Assembly (NCBI GenBank): GCA_019359325.1
Contig: JAHHHN010000005.1
Location: forward strand, 62,001-126,000
Reading direction: 5' to 3'
DNA from: Mojavia pulchra JT2-VF2
GTDB taxonomy: Bacteria; Cyanobacteriota; Cyanobacteriia; Cyanobacteriales; Nostocaceae
DNA: 64,000 nucleotides
The position numbers were made by a program, and so were the translations under genes. Shown here in pieces: positions 8,400 through 16,959 of the stretch. Numbering within the stretch: the stretch's first letter is position 1; each line of letters starts with the position of its first letter. Below the pieces are notes generated by a model. It had not been told where the DNA came from, made no database searches, and worked only from the letters and a program-made list of their open reading frames with translations.

Positions 8400-9665
8400 T
8401 TATGAAAGCGGCAGTTGGATTTCAAAGATGGAACCTTGACCTAGTACACTGTTGGCAGTAATTTGCCCTCGGTGTGCTTGAATAATTTGCTGAGAAATCG
8501 CTAGCCCTAAACCAAAGCCTCCTGTTTGGCGCGATCGCACATTGCCCACGCGATAAAATCTTTCAAAGATATGGGGTAAATCTTCAAGTGGAATGCCAAT
8601 GCCGTTGTCTTCTACTTGGATCACAGCTCGATGGTTACGTTGCAAGAATCTTAGCTTAACTGTCCCGCCATCTGGGGTGTATTTAAAAGCATTAGCGAGT
8701 AAGTTGACAATAGCCTGTTTTAACAATTCTGGATCGGCTTTTAAATACAGAGATTGCTGGGGGAGATGAGAAGTAAAATTGAGATTTTGTGCAGTTGCTT
8801 GTTGGTGGTATTCTTCAGTGAGCGATCGCAGTAGTAGCACAAGGTCAATATTCTTGAGTGCTGCGGTATCTAAAGCTCCCTCATGACGAGCCAGAAACAG
8901 CAAATTACTAATGAGAGTACTCATTGATTTAGCAATCTTTTCGATATTTTCTAGGCGAAAATGCTGCTCTAATTCATCTTCTGGTGGCATTAATGCAACT
9001 TGTGCATTGCTCAAAACCGCAGCTACAGGAGCGCGTAACTCGTGGGAAGCATCGGCGGTAAAGCGCTGTAGTTGCTCGTAAGCACGACGAGTAGGCCGCA
9101 TGGCAAGTCCTCCCAAAAACCAACCAGTAATCCCAATCAAACCTAAGGTCACTGGTACACCTACCGTTAAAAATAATCTGGCTCGATTTAAGCTGTCACG
9201 TAAGGGTGTAAGAGGCGCAGCAATTTGCAAATAGGCGATTACTACATTATTTTGTACAATCGGTAATGTTAATTCTCGTAGCCATATTTTATCGATATCA
9301 TTAATTTGAATTGTTTTAAAGCCAGACGCAAAACTTAATCGTCTGGGAGTATTTTCATCGCTAGATTTAATTAATTTTTTATGGGAGTTGTACCAGCGGA
9401 TATACACCAATTTGCCATTCAGAGGTAATGTATCGCCAAGAATAAAAACATCATTTTTATTTACCTGCCATCGTTTTGCATAGAGACGACGCTGTGCATT
9501 GACTGTAATTGCTTTGCTGATTGAGTAAAGTTCTTCATCAAAAGCCTGAAGCTGGTTTTCAACTCCCAAGTAATAAGCTAAAGCCGCAAAGACAACGAGA
9601 ATACTCCCCATCGACAGAGCGAATAAGTAAGTTAGGTTACGGCGGCTACGAGCAAATGCGAACAT
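8400..9665 (-). CDS. rppB: Sensor histidine kinase, RppB-like
   Basis: Membrane histidine kinase of two-component signalling. Transmembrane segments lie near residues 11-33 and 163-187 and enclose a periplasmic sensor region of about 130 residues. The phospho-accepting histidine is H208 (ADASHELRAP), followed by the ATPase N box (LLANAFKYTP), G1 (VEDNGIGIP), F box and G2 (GGFGLGLAIS). The architecture and the linked response regulator at 10570-11244 fit RppA/RppB (Ni/redox-responsive NrsRS-like in Synechocystis); the stimulus here is unknown. Unusually, a lipoprotein gene lies between kinase and regulator. Confidence 0.8.
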   Translation of the reverse strand: MFAFARSRRNLTYLFALSMGSILVVFAALAYYLGVENQLQAFDEELYSISKAITVNAQRRLYAKRWQVNKNDVFILGDTLPLNGKLVYIRWYNSHKKLIKSSDENTPRRLSFASGFKTIQINDIDKIWLRELTLPIVQNNVVIAYLQIAAPLTPLRDSLNRARLFLTVGVPVTLGLIGITGWFLGGLAMRPTRRAYEQLQRFTADASHELRAPVAAVLSNAQVALMPPEDELEQHFRLENIEKIAKSMSTLISNLLFLARHEGALDTAALKNIDLVLLLRSLTEEYHQQATAQNLNFTSHLPQQSLYLKADPELLKQAIVNLLANAFKYTPDGGTVKLRFLQRNHRAVIQVEDNGIGIPLEDLPHIFERFYRVGNVRSRQTGGFGLGLAISQQIIQAHRGQITANSVLGQGSIFEIQLPLS

Positions 9666-9738
9666 AGTTATGAGTCAAGAGTTATTTTTGACTTTAACGC
9701 CTACTTTATTCTTCCTGGCTCTTTTATTCTGCTATATC

Positions 9739-10455
9739 TTAATTTGTATTGAGAGAGTAAGCCCTAACTTGATGAAATGTACCCCAACCATTCCAGTTTC
9801 CATCAGGAGGCTCCCAATATTTGACGTATCTTGCAGCGATTGGTTTGATTGCTACGTTAATATCGATTTTATTAGATCCACCTGATTCAGAATAGGGATG
9901 GATAATTTTTGAAACTAAATGCCATGATTTATTATCTGTTGATATTTCCACTTGAAAAGTCAAGGAATTTTTAAACACACCATCCCAATCGATTTTATAG
10001 CCAACTCCATTTAGTTGATAAACAGAACCTAAATCGATAATTTGAAAGGTTCCATTACCATTATTTGTTTCATTTCCCCATCGGCCCATCTGCGGATAAT
10101 TAGTGGTTGTATTGTAATCTACATCATCATTTGCATTATCCCAGCTAGGATAGGTAATTCCTCCTGCTCTGGCGATTACTTGTTTCCCTGTAGCAACTTG
10201 CTGGGCTTGTTTAGGTATTGATGGCTGATCTCCTTTTAAACCTGGATATGAATCTGTTTGAGGCGATGGCAATGTAGTTTTAGATTTGACTGGAGAAGGT
10301 ACGGGTTTTGTTGTTAAAGAAGATGTTGAAGTAGGCAATGGAGATTTGGCTTGTTGTTCCTCAGTGGAACATCCAGTTACCAATATTAGTAATGCTACAA
10401 AAAAATTAGTTCTTGGTTGTAAGAGTTTACTAATAGAATTAAAGTTAGCAAGCAT
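9739..10455 (-). CDS. Lipoprotein with F5/8 type C (discoidin) domain
   Basis: Predicted lipoprotein: hydrophobic N-terminal segment ending in lipobox LVTGC (about residues 24-28), then a Ser/Thr/Pro-rich tether to about residue 75. The C-terminal 150 residues read as a discoidin/F5-8C beta-sandwich (NGVGYKIDWDG, LTFQVEISTDNKSWHLV, ARYVKYW), a fold that commonly binds carbohydrate or cell-surface polymers. It sits between response regulator and histidine kinase genes on the same strand, so it may be an outer or periplasmic accessory or a target of that system; this is inference. Confidence 0.75.
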   Translation of the reverse strand: MLANFNSISKLLQPRTNFFVALLILVTGCSTEEQQAKSPLPTSTSSLTTKPVPSPVKSKTTLPSPQTDSYPGLKGDQPSIPKQAQQVATGKQVIARAGGITYPSWDNANDDVDYNTTTNYPQMGRWGNETNNGNGTFQIIDLGSVYQLNGVGYKIDWDGVFKNSLTFQVEISTDNKSWHLVSKIIHPYSESGGSNKIDINVAIKPIAARYVKYWEPPDGNWNGWGTFHQVRAYSLNTN

Positions 10456-10569
10456 TTGTTTACAAGAAATACTATTGACTTTAGTATTCCCATTAATAGA
10501 TAATTTTGCTCTATCTATCGATTGTTATCAGTAGTTAAGCGATTGTTTGCATTTGCTTTCATGTAGTTT

Positions 10570-11244
10570 TTATTTGGGAACGTCAAAGCGGTAACCCATA
10601 CCGTAAACATTTTCTACCCAATCTTTAGCTCCAACTGTTTGCAGTCGCTGTCGCAGCCGACGCACCAGTGTTGTTACAGCATTACTTTCCGGTTCTGCTC
10701 CCCATTCCCAAAGAGCTTGTTCAATTTGATTATGAGATAAAACTTGACGTGGGTGACGCATCAAGTATTCCATCAACTGAAATTCACGACCAGATAGTTG
10801 AACTATCACCTGATTTCGCTCAATTGTCAGGTTGTTGAGGTTGAGATGTAAATCTTCTAAGGTGAGGGTGTCTCCTAGCCAAAATGGGGAACGCCTTGCT
10901 AAAGCTCTTACCCGTGCTAGCAATTCCATAATATCTAATGGTTTTACTAAATAATCATCTGCACCTGCATCCAAACCTGTTACTTTATCGATGGTGGTGT
11001 CTTTGGCGGTAAGCATCAACACTGGAGAAGTTTTCCCCGCCCGTCGATATTCTTGGCAAAGTTGAACTCCGCTAACATGAGGAAGCATCCAGTCTAAGAT
11101 GAGCAAGTCATAATCTTTTTGAGATAAAAGCCATTGGGCAGTTTCTCCATCTTCTATGGCGTCAACAGTATGTCCGGCTTTTGATAGTGCAGCTCGCAAT
11201 GGTTCTAGTTGGGCGGGGTCGTCTTCCACCAGTAAAATCAACAT
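10570..11244 (-). CDS. rppA: OmpR-family response regulator, RppA-like
   Basis: Receiver domain (residues 1-115) with acidic pocket E7/D8/D9, phospho-acceptor D51 (LLILDWMLPH), T79-type switch residue (LMLTAKD) and lysine in YLVKPLD. The C-terminal domain (about 125-222) is a winged helix of OmpR type (SGREFQLMEYL, LVRRLRQRL, YGMGYRF). 224 aa is standard. It is the first gene of the presumed regulator-lipoprotein-kinase cluster read leftward. The name follows resemblance to cyanobacterial RppA and should be taken as family-level. Confidence 0.82.
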   Translation of the reverse strand: MLILLVEDDPAQLEPLRAALSKAGHTVDAIEDGETAQWLLSQKDYDLLILDWMLPHVSGVQLCQEYRRAGKTSPVLMLTAKDTTIDKVTGLDAGADDYLVKPLDIMELLARVRALARRSPFWLGDTLTLEDLHLNLNNLTIERNQVIVQLSGREFQLMEYLMRHPRQVLSHNQIEQALWEWGAEPESNAVTTLVRRLRQRLQTVGAKDWVENVYGMGYRFDVPK

Positions 11245-11281
11245 AGGCCGATCGCTATTTTTATTTTTTCCTGATTCTATT

Positions 11282-11674
11282 GTGTTTAAAATCCATTGGT
11301 TTCAGATATTGCGTTCTTTAGGATTAGAGTTTTGGTTACCTTTGCCTCTGTTGGGATTCGTCTTTTGGCTAGGATGCGGATTTGTGATGGATGGGGTGTT
11401 AAATCGCTCTCAACAAACAATAAGATACCTGAAAGTTGAATCTCAATTAGCAAAGCCACCTAACAGAACAGTACTGTCAATCAAACCAGAAATAAATCAG
11501 CTTCAAGGTATTTCTAGGATTAAAGTCAAGACAGATTCCCCTGTGCTTAAGGAACTACAATTTGAATTTGTAGTAACAGAGTTGAGTCAGCTGGAAGTAG
11601 CAATTAGCCAAGAGTTAGGATTACCTGTTGAGGATGTAAGGAAACTGATGCAAAATCCAACACAGAAGAAATGA
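11282..11674 (+). CDS. Conserved cyanobacterial hypothetical protein with one membrane segment
   Basis: I do not recognise a named domain. The GTG at 11282 was chosen because the longer frame back to 11156 runs antisense through the rppA coding region; the gene then starts about 38 bp upstream of, and divergent from, rppA. The 130-residue product has an N-terminal hydrophobic helix (about residues 12-35, LPLPLLGFVFWLGCGFV) and a C-terminal soluble region of about 90 residues with alternating charged beta/alpha pattern (ISQELGLPVEDVRKLM). It is probably a small anchored protein facing one side of the membrane. Confidence 0.6.
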   Translation: MFKIHWFQILRSLGLEFWLPLPLLGFVFWLGCGFVMDGVLNRSQQTIRYLKVESQLAKPPNRTVLSIKPEINQLQGISRIKVKTDSPVLKELQFEFVVTELSQLEVAISQELGLPVEDVRKLMQNPTQKK

Positions 11675-11766
11675 GGAGAAAAATTCAAACCCTCACTCCT
11701 TTCAAGAGAGAGGTTTGTTTATGGTTCATTGATTACTTGCATCACCCCTGGGGATTGAGAGTAGTT

Positions 11767-12090
11767 TTAACTTTCCTTCGGCTTGGTCAACTTTTGCACT
11801 AACAGTTGCACTGCTAAAGCCAATAAACCAAGAGTTACTATCCCAAATATCCCAGTTCCTAAGGCAACTATGCCGACAACGAGGGTACGAACAGCAGAGG
11901 TAAGATTTACCACTAATTGATTATCTGAATGGATGGGCTTTTTCGCAAAAGTTGTGGCGATTGAAATCATCAGCAAATATAGTGCATATCCTAGTCCACC
12001 AGAAATTATCGCTCCGGTGATACAGCGTAACGGAGTCGGTGGTACTTGTCCTTGAGCATCTGGCTGGGGAATTGGCTTTGAGTCACTCAT
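11767..12090 (-). CDS. DUF3082 domain membrane protein
   Basis: A 107-residue protein with a Pro/Gln-rich N-terminus and two hydrophobic segments (about 27-48, AIISGGLGYALYLLMISI; and 66-95, VRTLVVGIVALGTGIFGIV). It fits the cyanobacterial DUF3082 family, of unknown function, commonly found downstream of ispE. It is the last gene of the rsmA-ispE-DUF3082 run, 38 bp after ispE. Confidence 0.75.
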   Translation of the reverse strand: MSDSKPIPQPDAQGQVPPTPLRCITGAIISGGLGYALYLLMISIATTFAKKPIHSDNQLVVNLTSAVRTLVVGIVALGTGIFGIVTLGLLALAVQLLVQKLTKPKES

Positions 12091-12128
12091 AACAATTCAA
12101 TATTTAAAATTCAAAATTTTTTAATGGC

Positions 12129-13082
12129 TTAAACTGAGGATGCAATTTTAATTCCATGTGTCGTCGTCCGCGTCACAAATAATTCTAAATCTTCGTCAGG
12201 GATGGCAGTTCTTACTTGTTGTTTAACTGCTTCTGCTTGTTGTTGAGATTCAAGGAGGGCAAATACTGTTGGGCCTGAACCAGACATCATTGTACCTAAA
12301 ACGCCTTCAGCAGATGCAAACACATCTCGCAGTTGCAGCACTTGCGGATATTCTGGCAACACTACACGCTCTAAATCATTGTGCAGTTTTTGGGCGATGT
12401 CTACTACATTTTTATTTGCGATCGCTTTTACCATTGACCCGGAATGAACTGCATTAGCACGGGCTGTCAAACTTGCACTATCTCTAATATAAGTGCTACC
12501 AAACTGCTGCCGATAGGTATTGTATGCCCAAGCGGTGGAAACTTCCAGGCTGCGATATTTTGCCAATACTATATATATATTGTCTAAATTTGGTAGGGGA
12601 GCCAACTGCTCACCTCTACCTGTAGCAATTACTGTTCCACCTGCGATACAAAAGGGTACGTCTGAACCGAGAATGGCTCCTAATTCTTCTAGTTCTGACT
12701 GAGTTAGTCCTAAATTCCACAGTAAATCTATCCCTACCAAAACTGCTGCGGCGTTTGTTGAACCTCCAGCCAACCCAGCAGCCACGGGAATGTGCTTGTT
12801 AATGGTAATTTCTACACCGCCATACTTGGCAAACGTATCAGGAAATTGGGTAGCCATGAGTTCGGCTGCTCGGTACGCCAAATTTCTTTTGTCTGTGGGT
12901 ACTTGTGGGTGGTTGCAGTGGACGCGGATAGTGTCGATGCTGAGGGAGCGGACATCAATTTGGTCAGCTAGACCGATACTTTGCATGATCATTGCTAACT
13001 CATGATATCCATCTGGGCGATCGCCAATGATTTCCAAATACAAGTTAATTTTAGCAGGAGCGATTAAGGTATAGGAACGCAT
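12129..13082 (-). CDS. ispE: 4-diphosphocytidyl-2-C-methyl-D-erythritol kinase
   Basis: GHMP-family kinase that phosphorylates the 2-hydroxyl of CDP-methylerythritol in the MEP isoprenoid pathway, which feeds carotenoids, chlorophyll phytol and quinones in cyanobacteria. The N-terminal substrate motif [11 protein letters not shown], the ATP-binding glycine loop [15 protein letters not shown] (about 96-110) and the C-terminal GHMP motif [12 protein letters not shown] are all present. Length 317 aa is normal. It follows rsmA at about 70 bp with a palindromic repeat in the gap; the rsmA-ispE linkage is common in bacteria. Confidence 0.95.
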   Translation of the reverse strand: MRSYTLIAPAKINLYLEIIGDRPDGYHELAMIMQSIGLADQIDVRSLSIDTIRVHCNHPQVPTDKRNLAYRAAELMATQFPDTFAKYGGVEITINKHIPVAAGLAGGSTNAAAVLVGIDLLWNLGLTQSELEELGAILGSDVPFCIAGGTVIATGRGEQLAPLPNLDNIYIVLAKYRSLEVSTAWAYNTYRQQFGSTYIRDSASLTARANAVHSGSMVKAIANKNVVDIAQKLHNDLERVVLPEYPQVLQLRDVFASAEGVLGTMMSGSGPTVFALLESQQQAEAVKQQVRTAIPDEDLELFVTRTTTHGIKIASSV

Positions 13083-13117
13083 AAGAATTTGGGATTTGGG
13101 ATTTTAGATTTTGGTGA

Positions 13118-13157
13118 AGTAGTGCGGTCTTGGGGGTTCCCCCCATGAGCGACTACT
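13118..13157. repeat. Small palindromic dispersed repeat at the rsmA 3' end
   Basis: A 40 bp palindrome: outer arms AGTAGT (13118-13123) and ACTACT (13152-13157) around a G5/C6 core hairpin (GGGGGTTCCCCCC). The TAG stop of rsmA (13153-13155 on the minus strand) lies inside the right arm. It resembles the small mobile dispersed repeats reported from Nostoc genomes. Confidence 0.65.
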
Positions 13158-14010
13158 GAACCCGAAGGGATTGTTCTCCAAAACCGTTTAAATCATCGGT
13201 TACAAGTAACTGATTGGCTAGAGTTACCCATTGAAAGACGCTGAGGTCTTCGGCACGGGCTTGGGGATTTATCTCTAATTGTTCCAGTAAGTGGGTCAGG
13301 CGATCGCGTTCTACAACTGGTTGTAAATTATTTCGTAACATTTTCCGCTTTGCTCCAAACCCCAACTTAACCAAATTCTCTAATTGTCGTGGGTCAATTG
13401 CTGGGGTTTCTATTTGTCGAGGACGCAACCTGACGACTGCTGAATCAACTTTTGGTGGTGGATGAAATGCTCCGGCTGGCACTGTACAAATTAGTTCACA
13501 CTCAGCCAAGTATTGCACTCTTACACTCAAAGCTCCAAAGGCTTTTGAACTTGGTTTAGCATATAACCTTTCTGCTACTTCTTTTTGTACTAATAATACT
13601 ATTGAATCAAATGGTTTTGGATTGGGTTTAGCGATAGTCCCAAGTAGTTTTTCTATTATTGGGCCTGTGATGTTATAGGGAATATTAGCAACAACTTTAT
13701 TCTGATTTTGAAAGTTAGGAAATGCTCCTAAATGAGATGCTACGTCTAGTGTGAGAAAATCTCCTTGTAATAGCAGAAAATTTTCGGTTTTACCTAGTTG
13801 CTTTGCTAATAATTCACACAAATCGCGGTCGATTTCAACTGCGACTAAAGATTGTACCAAGGGTAGTAAACGACGAGTCAGAATGCCGGTTCCTGGCCCA
13901 ATCTCCAGAACGCGATCGCTCCCCTTACACTCGGCCGCCTTCACTATAGCATCGAGAGCCTTTTCACTTTTGAGCCAATGCTGAGCAAAACTCTTGCGCG
14001 GTCGCACCAT
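13153..14010 (-). CDS. rsmA: 16S rRNA (adenine1518-N6/adenine1519-N6) dimethyltransferase
   Basis: SAM-dependent KsgA/RsmA methylase that dimethylates two adjacent adenines in the 3' terminal hairpin of 16S rRNA. Motif I is VLEIGPGTGILTRRL (about 35-49), the acidic motif VAVEIDRDLC follows, and the catalytic motif IV is NIPYNITGPI (about 109-118). The C-terminal small domain (AKRKMLRNNL) is intact. Length 285 aa is normal. It is the first gene of the rsmA-ispE-DUF3082 group. The last residues and stop codon appear to be supplied by an inserted palindromic repeat. Confidence 0.95.
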   Translation of the reverse strand: MVRPRKSFAQHWLKSEKALDAIVKAAECKGSDRVLEIGPGTGILTRRLLPLVQSLVAVEIDRDLCELLAKQLGKTENFLLLQGDFLTLDVASHLGAFPNFQNQNKVVANIPYNITGPIIEKLLGTIAKPNPKPFDSIVLLVQKEVAERLYAKPSSKAFGALSVRVQYLAECELICTVPAGAFHPPPKVDSAVVRLRPRQIETPAIDPRQLENLVKLGFGAKRKMLRNNLQPVVERDRLTHLLEQLEINPQARAEDLSVFQWVTLANQLLVTDDLNGFGEQSLRVQ

Positions 14011-14508
14011 CTATTTTTACCTCCCTGTCTACTTTCTAGCTTTTTACGAAAAATCCATTTCTTACTTTTTTCTTACTTTTTGCTACTCTTTTTTGACCCA
14101 TCTTGCCCGCTTTGCTATTGACATTTTACTCTAAATGTGGTTAAGGCTTGGCAATTATTGAACTTGCCTGCGTGGGTTTTGATTGTATAGCCGTGACTTC
14201 TAGTCGCCATAAAATTTCAGAAAATCAGACTTTAACCATTTTCTATGAAGATGTGAATCAAGTGAAATTTAGGTGATCGCTTATTATAGCTTGATATTAA
14301 TTCCGAGAATTTTTCAACGCAGAGGGGCACGGAGGTAGCGCAGAGTAACGCAGAAGTTTTTGAATTTAACTTGTGACTATATTATCTAATTCCTCTTTGC
14401 ATCTGGTGCGTCTCTGCGTGAGACAAAACTTTTATCGAAATCACCCTTGATACCGTTGTATATATATATGGTATTTTTGAAAAATCTTAGATAAATATTT
14501 AAAGCATT
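14011..14508. repeat. Intergenic region with a CGCAGAG-type dispersed repeat
   Basis: No gene is seen. At about 14315-14353 lies a repeat of the form AACGCAGAGG..GCGCAGAGTAACGCAGA and at about 14392-14428 a partial inverted counterpart (TCTCTGCGTGAGACAAAAC), a type of sequence scattered in Nostocales genomes. It precedes the Pepco-caspase operon and could contain its promoter. Confidence 0.5.
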
Positions 14509-14898
14509 ATGCCAGAAACACCTTCGGATAGCATTTGGATTGTGACCGATGACACCCCGCAAATATCCATTCCTGAGGGTACTAGAGGCGGGATTTCTAG
14601 AGGAAGTGACTGGGGAGAAGAAACAAGAGAAATTATTAGGAGTAAAGGAGATGGAGATGCAGTTAAAGTTAGCGCGCAAAAATTAGAGCAAGAAATGACT
14701 CACTTTTTGCAAGTGGTAGGACGCTTATTCAGCCGTGCAGAACAGCAAGCTAAAGTTAACTCTGGGATGCAGCTAGAAGAAATTGAGCTATCGGTAGAAA
14801 TTAGCGGTGAAGGCGAAGTAAAGTTAATTGGTAGTGGTGCTAAAGCTAGCGGTAAAGGAGCAATTAAGCTGACCTTCAAACGGCAAGAACCAAAATGA
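14509..14898 (+). CDS. Pepco-like domain protein, partner of the caspase-FGE gene
   Basis: A 129-residue protein: an N-terminal beta segment (SIWIVTDD), a central helix (SAQKLEQEMTHFLQVVGRLFSRAEQQ, about 62-87) and C-terminal beta strands with alternating pattern (LEEIELSVEISGEGEVKLIG, SGKGAIKLTF). This matches what I recall of the Pepco and Trypco1 small domains that accompany caspase- or trypsin-like effectors in predicted bacterial conflict systems. The start codon of the caspase gene is one base past its stop, so the two are almost certainly cotranscribed. The assignment is by pattern and context; the biochemical role is unknown. Confidence 0.65.
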   Translation: MPETPSDSIWIVTDDTPQISIPEGTRGGISRGSDWGEETREIIRSKGDGDAVKVSAQKLEQEMTHFLQVVGRLFSRAEQQAKVNSGMQLEEIELSVEISGEGEVKLIGSGAKASGKGAIKLTFKRQEPK

Positions 14899-14899
14899 T

Positions 14900-16906
14900 A
14901 TGGCGAAGAATAGGGCGATCGCGATCGGCATTAACCGATATGATTTACTGCAACCGCTAAAATATGCCAAGCGGGATGCACAGTTAATGCAGGAGTTTCT
15001 CCGCAATGAAGCAGGTTTTGAGCGGATATACTTCTTCTCCGATGATTCGCCTGATGTGAACGGTAAATCAACTCGCCCAAACCGCACTAATTTGCTACGA
15101 ATTTTGCGACAGTTATTTGAACAACCCTTCTTGGGCGCAGGAGATAACTTTTGGTTCTTCTTCAGTGGTCATGGGATACGCCACAATGATCGTGATTATC
15201 TCATGCCTTGTGATGGCGATCCAGAGGATATTGAAAACACAGCAATTTCGATTAACTTTGTTACAGAACGCCTGCGTCGCTGTGGTGCTGATAACGTTGT
15301 CTTGATTTTAGATGCTTGTCGTAGTCTTGCCACTCGCGCTGGTGAAGGAATTGGGCGACAAACTGCTGAACAAGCACGTCAACAAGGAGTTATCAGCATT
15401 TTTTCTTGTAGTCCCCAGGAATATTCTTATGAAATAGAGGCGTTACAACAAGGTGCTTTTACCTGTGCGTTATTGGAAGGGTTAGGAATTCAAGGTCAAT
15501 GCGCTACTGTTGAACGGTTGAACCAGTATCTTACTTTTCGAGTCCCGGAAATTGTACGTCAGCATCAAAATGGCAGGCAAACACCTTATATTATTGCCGA
15601 GCCTGTAAATAAATCCCACCTAATACTTGTACCGCGATATGCAACCTTAGCTGATATTGCAACGCTGAAAAATGATGCTTTTAACGCTGAACTTGCGAAG
15701 AATTTTGAACTAGCAGAACAACTATGGATGCGGGTGCTAGCTGCGGCTTCTGGCCAAGATGTGGATGCTGTAAGGGGGTTACAAAGGATTGCACGGCTAT
15801 TAGCAGAACCTCAAGCGTCACCTTCACCACCTCCTAATATTACTCAGACTTCTGGGAACGGAACATCTACAAAATCTGCACCCCCACAGCTACAGTTGCC
15901 ATCGCTTATCTTACCGCGACGGCGTTTCATTCAAATTGTTGGGTTGGTAGGGGCTGGGGTTGGTTCGGCAATTGTCGGAGAACACTTCTTATTTGGTTCA
16001 AAAAATAAACCCCAACCAGCGCCCAATACAAATGAACCTACAACAACTCCGACAACACCAGCCAATTCTGTTACCCAGTCTCGCGCCTCACCAATTCGCT
16101 TACAAACCTTTAAATTTGATGTCGTTACGGTGGATGCAAAGGGAAGCATCACCAACCGCCGTAAGCAAGAAGTAAAATATTTTGTCGAGAACTTAGGGAA
16201 TAGTGTCACCTTGGATATGATGCAGATACCAGGGGGAACCTTTATGATGGGTTCGCCACCAAGAGAAGCAAAACGAGGGAATGATGAAGGGCCACAACAT
16301 CAAGTAAAAGTTCCAGGATTCTTCATGGGTAAATATGAAGTGACCCAGGCGCAATATCAAGCAATTATGGAGAATAATCCTGCCAAGTTTAAAGGAGAAA
16401 CAAGACCTGTAGAACAAGTTAGTTGGGATGATGCGGTAGAATTTTGTAAAAAATTAAGCCAGAAAACAGGACGCACCTATCGACTACCCAGCGAAGCCGA
16501 ATGGGAATATGCTTGCCGTGCTGGAACGACTACACCGTTTTATTTTGGCGAAACTATTACCACTGATTTAGCAAATTACGACGGAACTTATACTTACGGC
16601 TCTGCACCAAAAGGTCAATATCGTCAACAAACAACACCTGTAGAAAAATTTCCGCCTAACTCTTTTGGTTTATACGATATGCATGGTAATACATGGGAAT
16701 GGTGTCTAGATAAATATCATAATAATTACGAAAGAGCGCCCAAAGACGGCAGTGCATGGCTGAGTGGTAATGATAATTCTCGGCTGATGCGCGGTGGCTC
16801 TTTCCTCAGCAATCCGTGGTACTGTCGTTGTGCTAGTCGCAATAGGGACGCGCACGCGTATCGTACCGACGATGTTGGTTTTCGGTTAGTGTGTGTAGTT
16901 GCATGA
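14900..16906 (+). CDS. Caspase (C14) - membrane anchor - FGE-sulfatase domain fusion; candidate DGR target
   Basis: 668 residues. Residues 1-245 are a caspase/metacaspase domain with catalytic dyad H91 (FFFSGHGIRH) and C140 (LILDACRS). Residues about 250-300 form a helical, TPR-like stretch (NAELAKNFELAEQLWMRVL). A Pro-rich linker, one hydrophobic helix (342-366, preceded by RRR) and a Thr/Pro linker follow. Residues 434-668 are a formylglycine-generating-enzyme (C-type-lectin-like) domain: IPGGTFMMGS, YRLPSEAEWEYACRAG, YDMHGNTWEWC, GFRLV. Similar FGE domains in cyanobacteria are mostly binding modules, not sulfatase activators. The last 40 residues have the form of a retroelement-diversified variable region. 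Probable signal-triggered protease: FGE sensor on one side of the membrane, caspase on the other; topology is inferred. Confidence 0.88.
   Translation: MAKNRAIAIGINRYDLLQPLKYAKRDAQLMQEFLRNEAGFERIYFFSDDSPDVNGKSTRPNRTNLLRILRQLFEQPFLGAGDNFWFFFSGHGIRHNDRDYLMPCDGDPEDIENTAISINFVTERLRRCGADNVVLILDACRSLATRAGEGIGRQTAEQARQQGVISIFSCSPQEYSYEIEALQQGAFTCALLEGLGIQGQCATVERLNQYLTFRVPEIVRQHQNGRQTPYIIAEPVNKSHLILVPRYATLADIATLKNDAFNAELAKNFELAEQLWMRVLAAASGQDVDAVRGLQRIARLLAEPQASPSPPPNITQTSGNGTSTKSAPPQLQLPSLILPRRRFIQIVGLVGAGVGSAIVGEHFLFGSKNKPQPAPNTNEPTTTPTTPANSVTQSRASPIRLQTFKFDVVTVDAKGSITNRRKQEVKYFVENLGNSVTLDMMQIPGGTFMMGSPPREAKRGNDEGPQHQVKVPGFFMGKYEVTQAQYQAIMENNPAKFKGETRPVEQVSWDDAVEFCKKLSQKTGRTYRLPSEAEWEYACRAGTTTPFYFGETITTDLANYDGTYTYGSAPKGQYRQQTTPVEKFPPNSFGLYDMHGNTWEWCLDKYHNNYERAPKDGSAWLSGNDNSRLMRGGSFLSNPWYCRCASRNRDAHAYRTDDVGFRLVCVVA
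16781..16903 (+). other. Candidate variable region (VR) of a diversity-generating retroelement
   Basis: Encodes residues 628-668 of the FGE domain, from RLMRGGSF through RNRDAHAYRTDD to GFRLVCVVA. Known DGR targets with this fold have a conserved RGGS..CR....R.....GFR frame with randomised positions where the template has adenines (often AAC codons). Here the residues between NR and GFR are coded by GAC GCG CAC GCG TAT CGT ACC GAC GAT, which is GC-rich and unlike the A-rich codons around it. No reverse transcriptase or template repeat is visible in this window. Confidence 0.6.
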
Positions 16907-16907
16907 G

Positions 16908-16927
16908 CGCTCCCAAAAGTCAGAGCG
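16908..16927 (+). other. Small hairpin directly after the candidate VR
   Basis: CGCTC (16908-16912) pairs with GAGCG (16923-16927), with a 10-base loop, two bases after the caspase-FGE stop codon. DGR targets can carry a hairpin just downstream of the VR that aids homing, but this stem is only five base pairs and could equally be chance. It lacks the U-run of a terminator. Confidence 0.35.
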
Positions 16928-16959
16928 GATAAATGGGAATTTATCGGGCGTACATTCAA

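Noticed and set aside
14386-14679. Minus-strand frame of 97 residues
   Set aside because: It runs antisense into the Pepco-like gene and mostly translates a dispersed repeat.
16908-16927. Terminator of the caspase-FGE gene
   Set aside because: The stem is short and no T-run follows.
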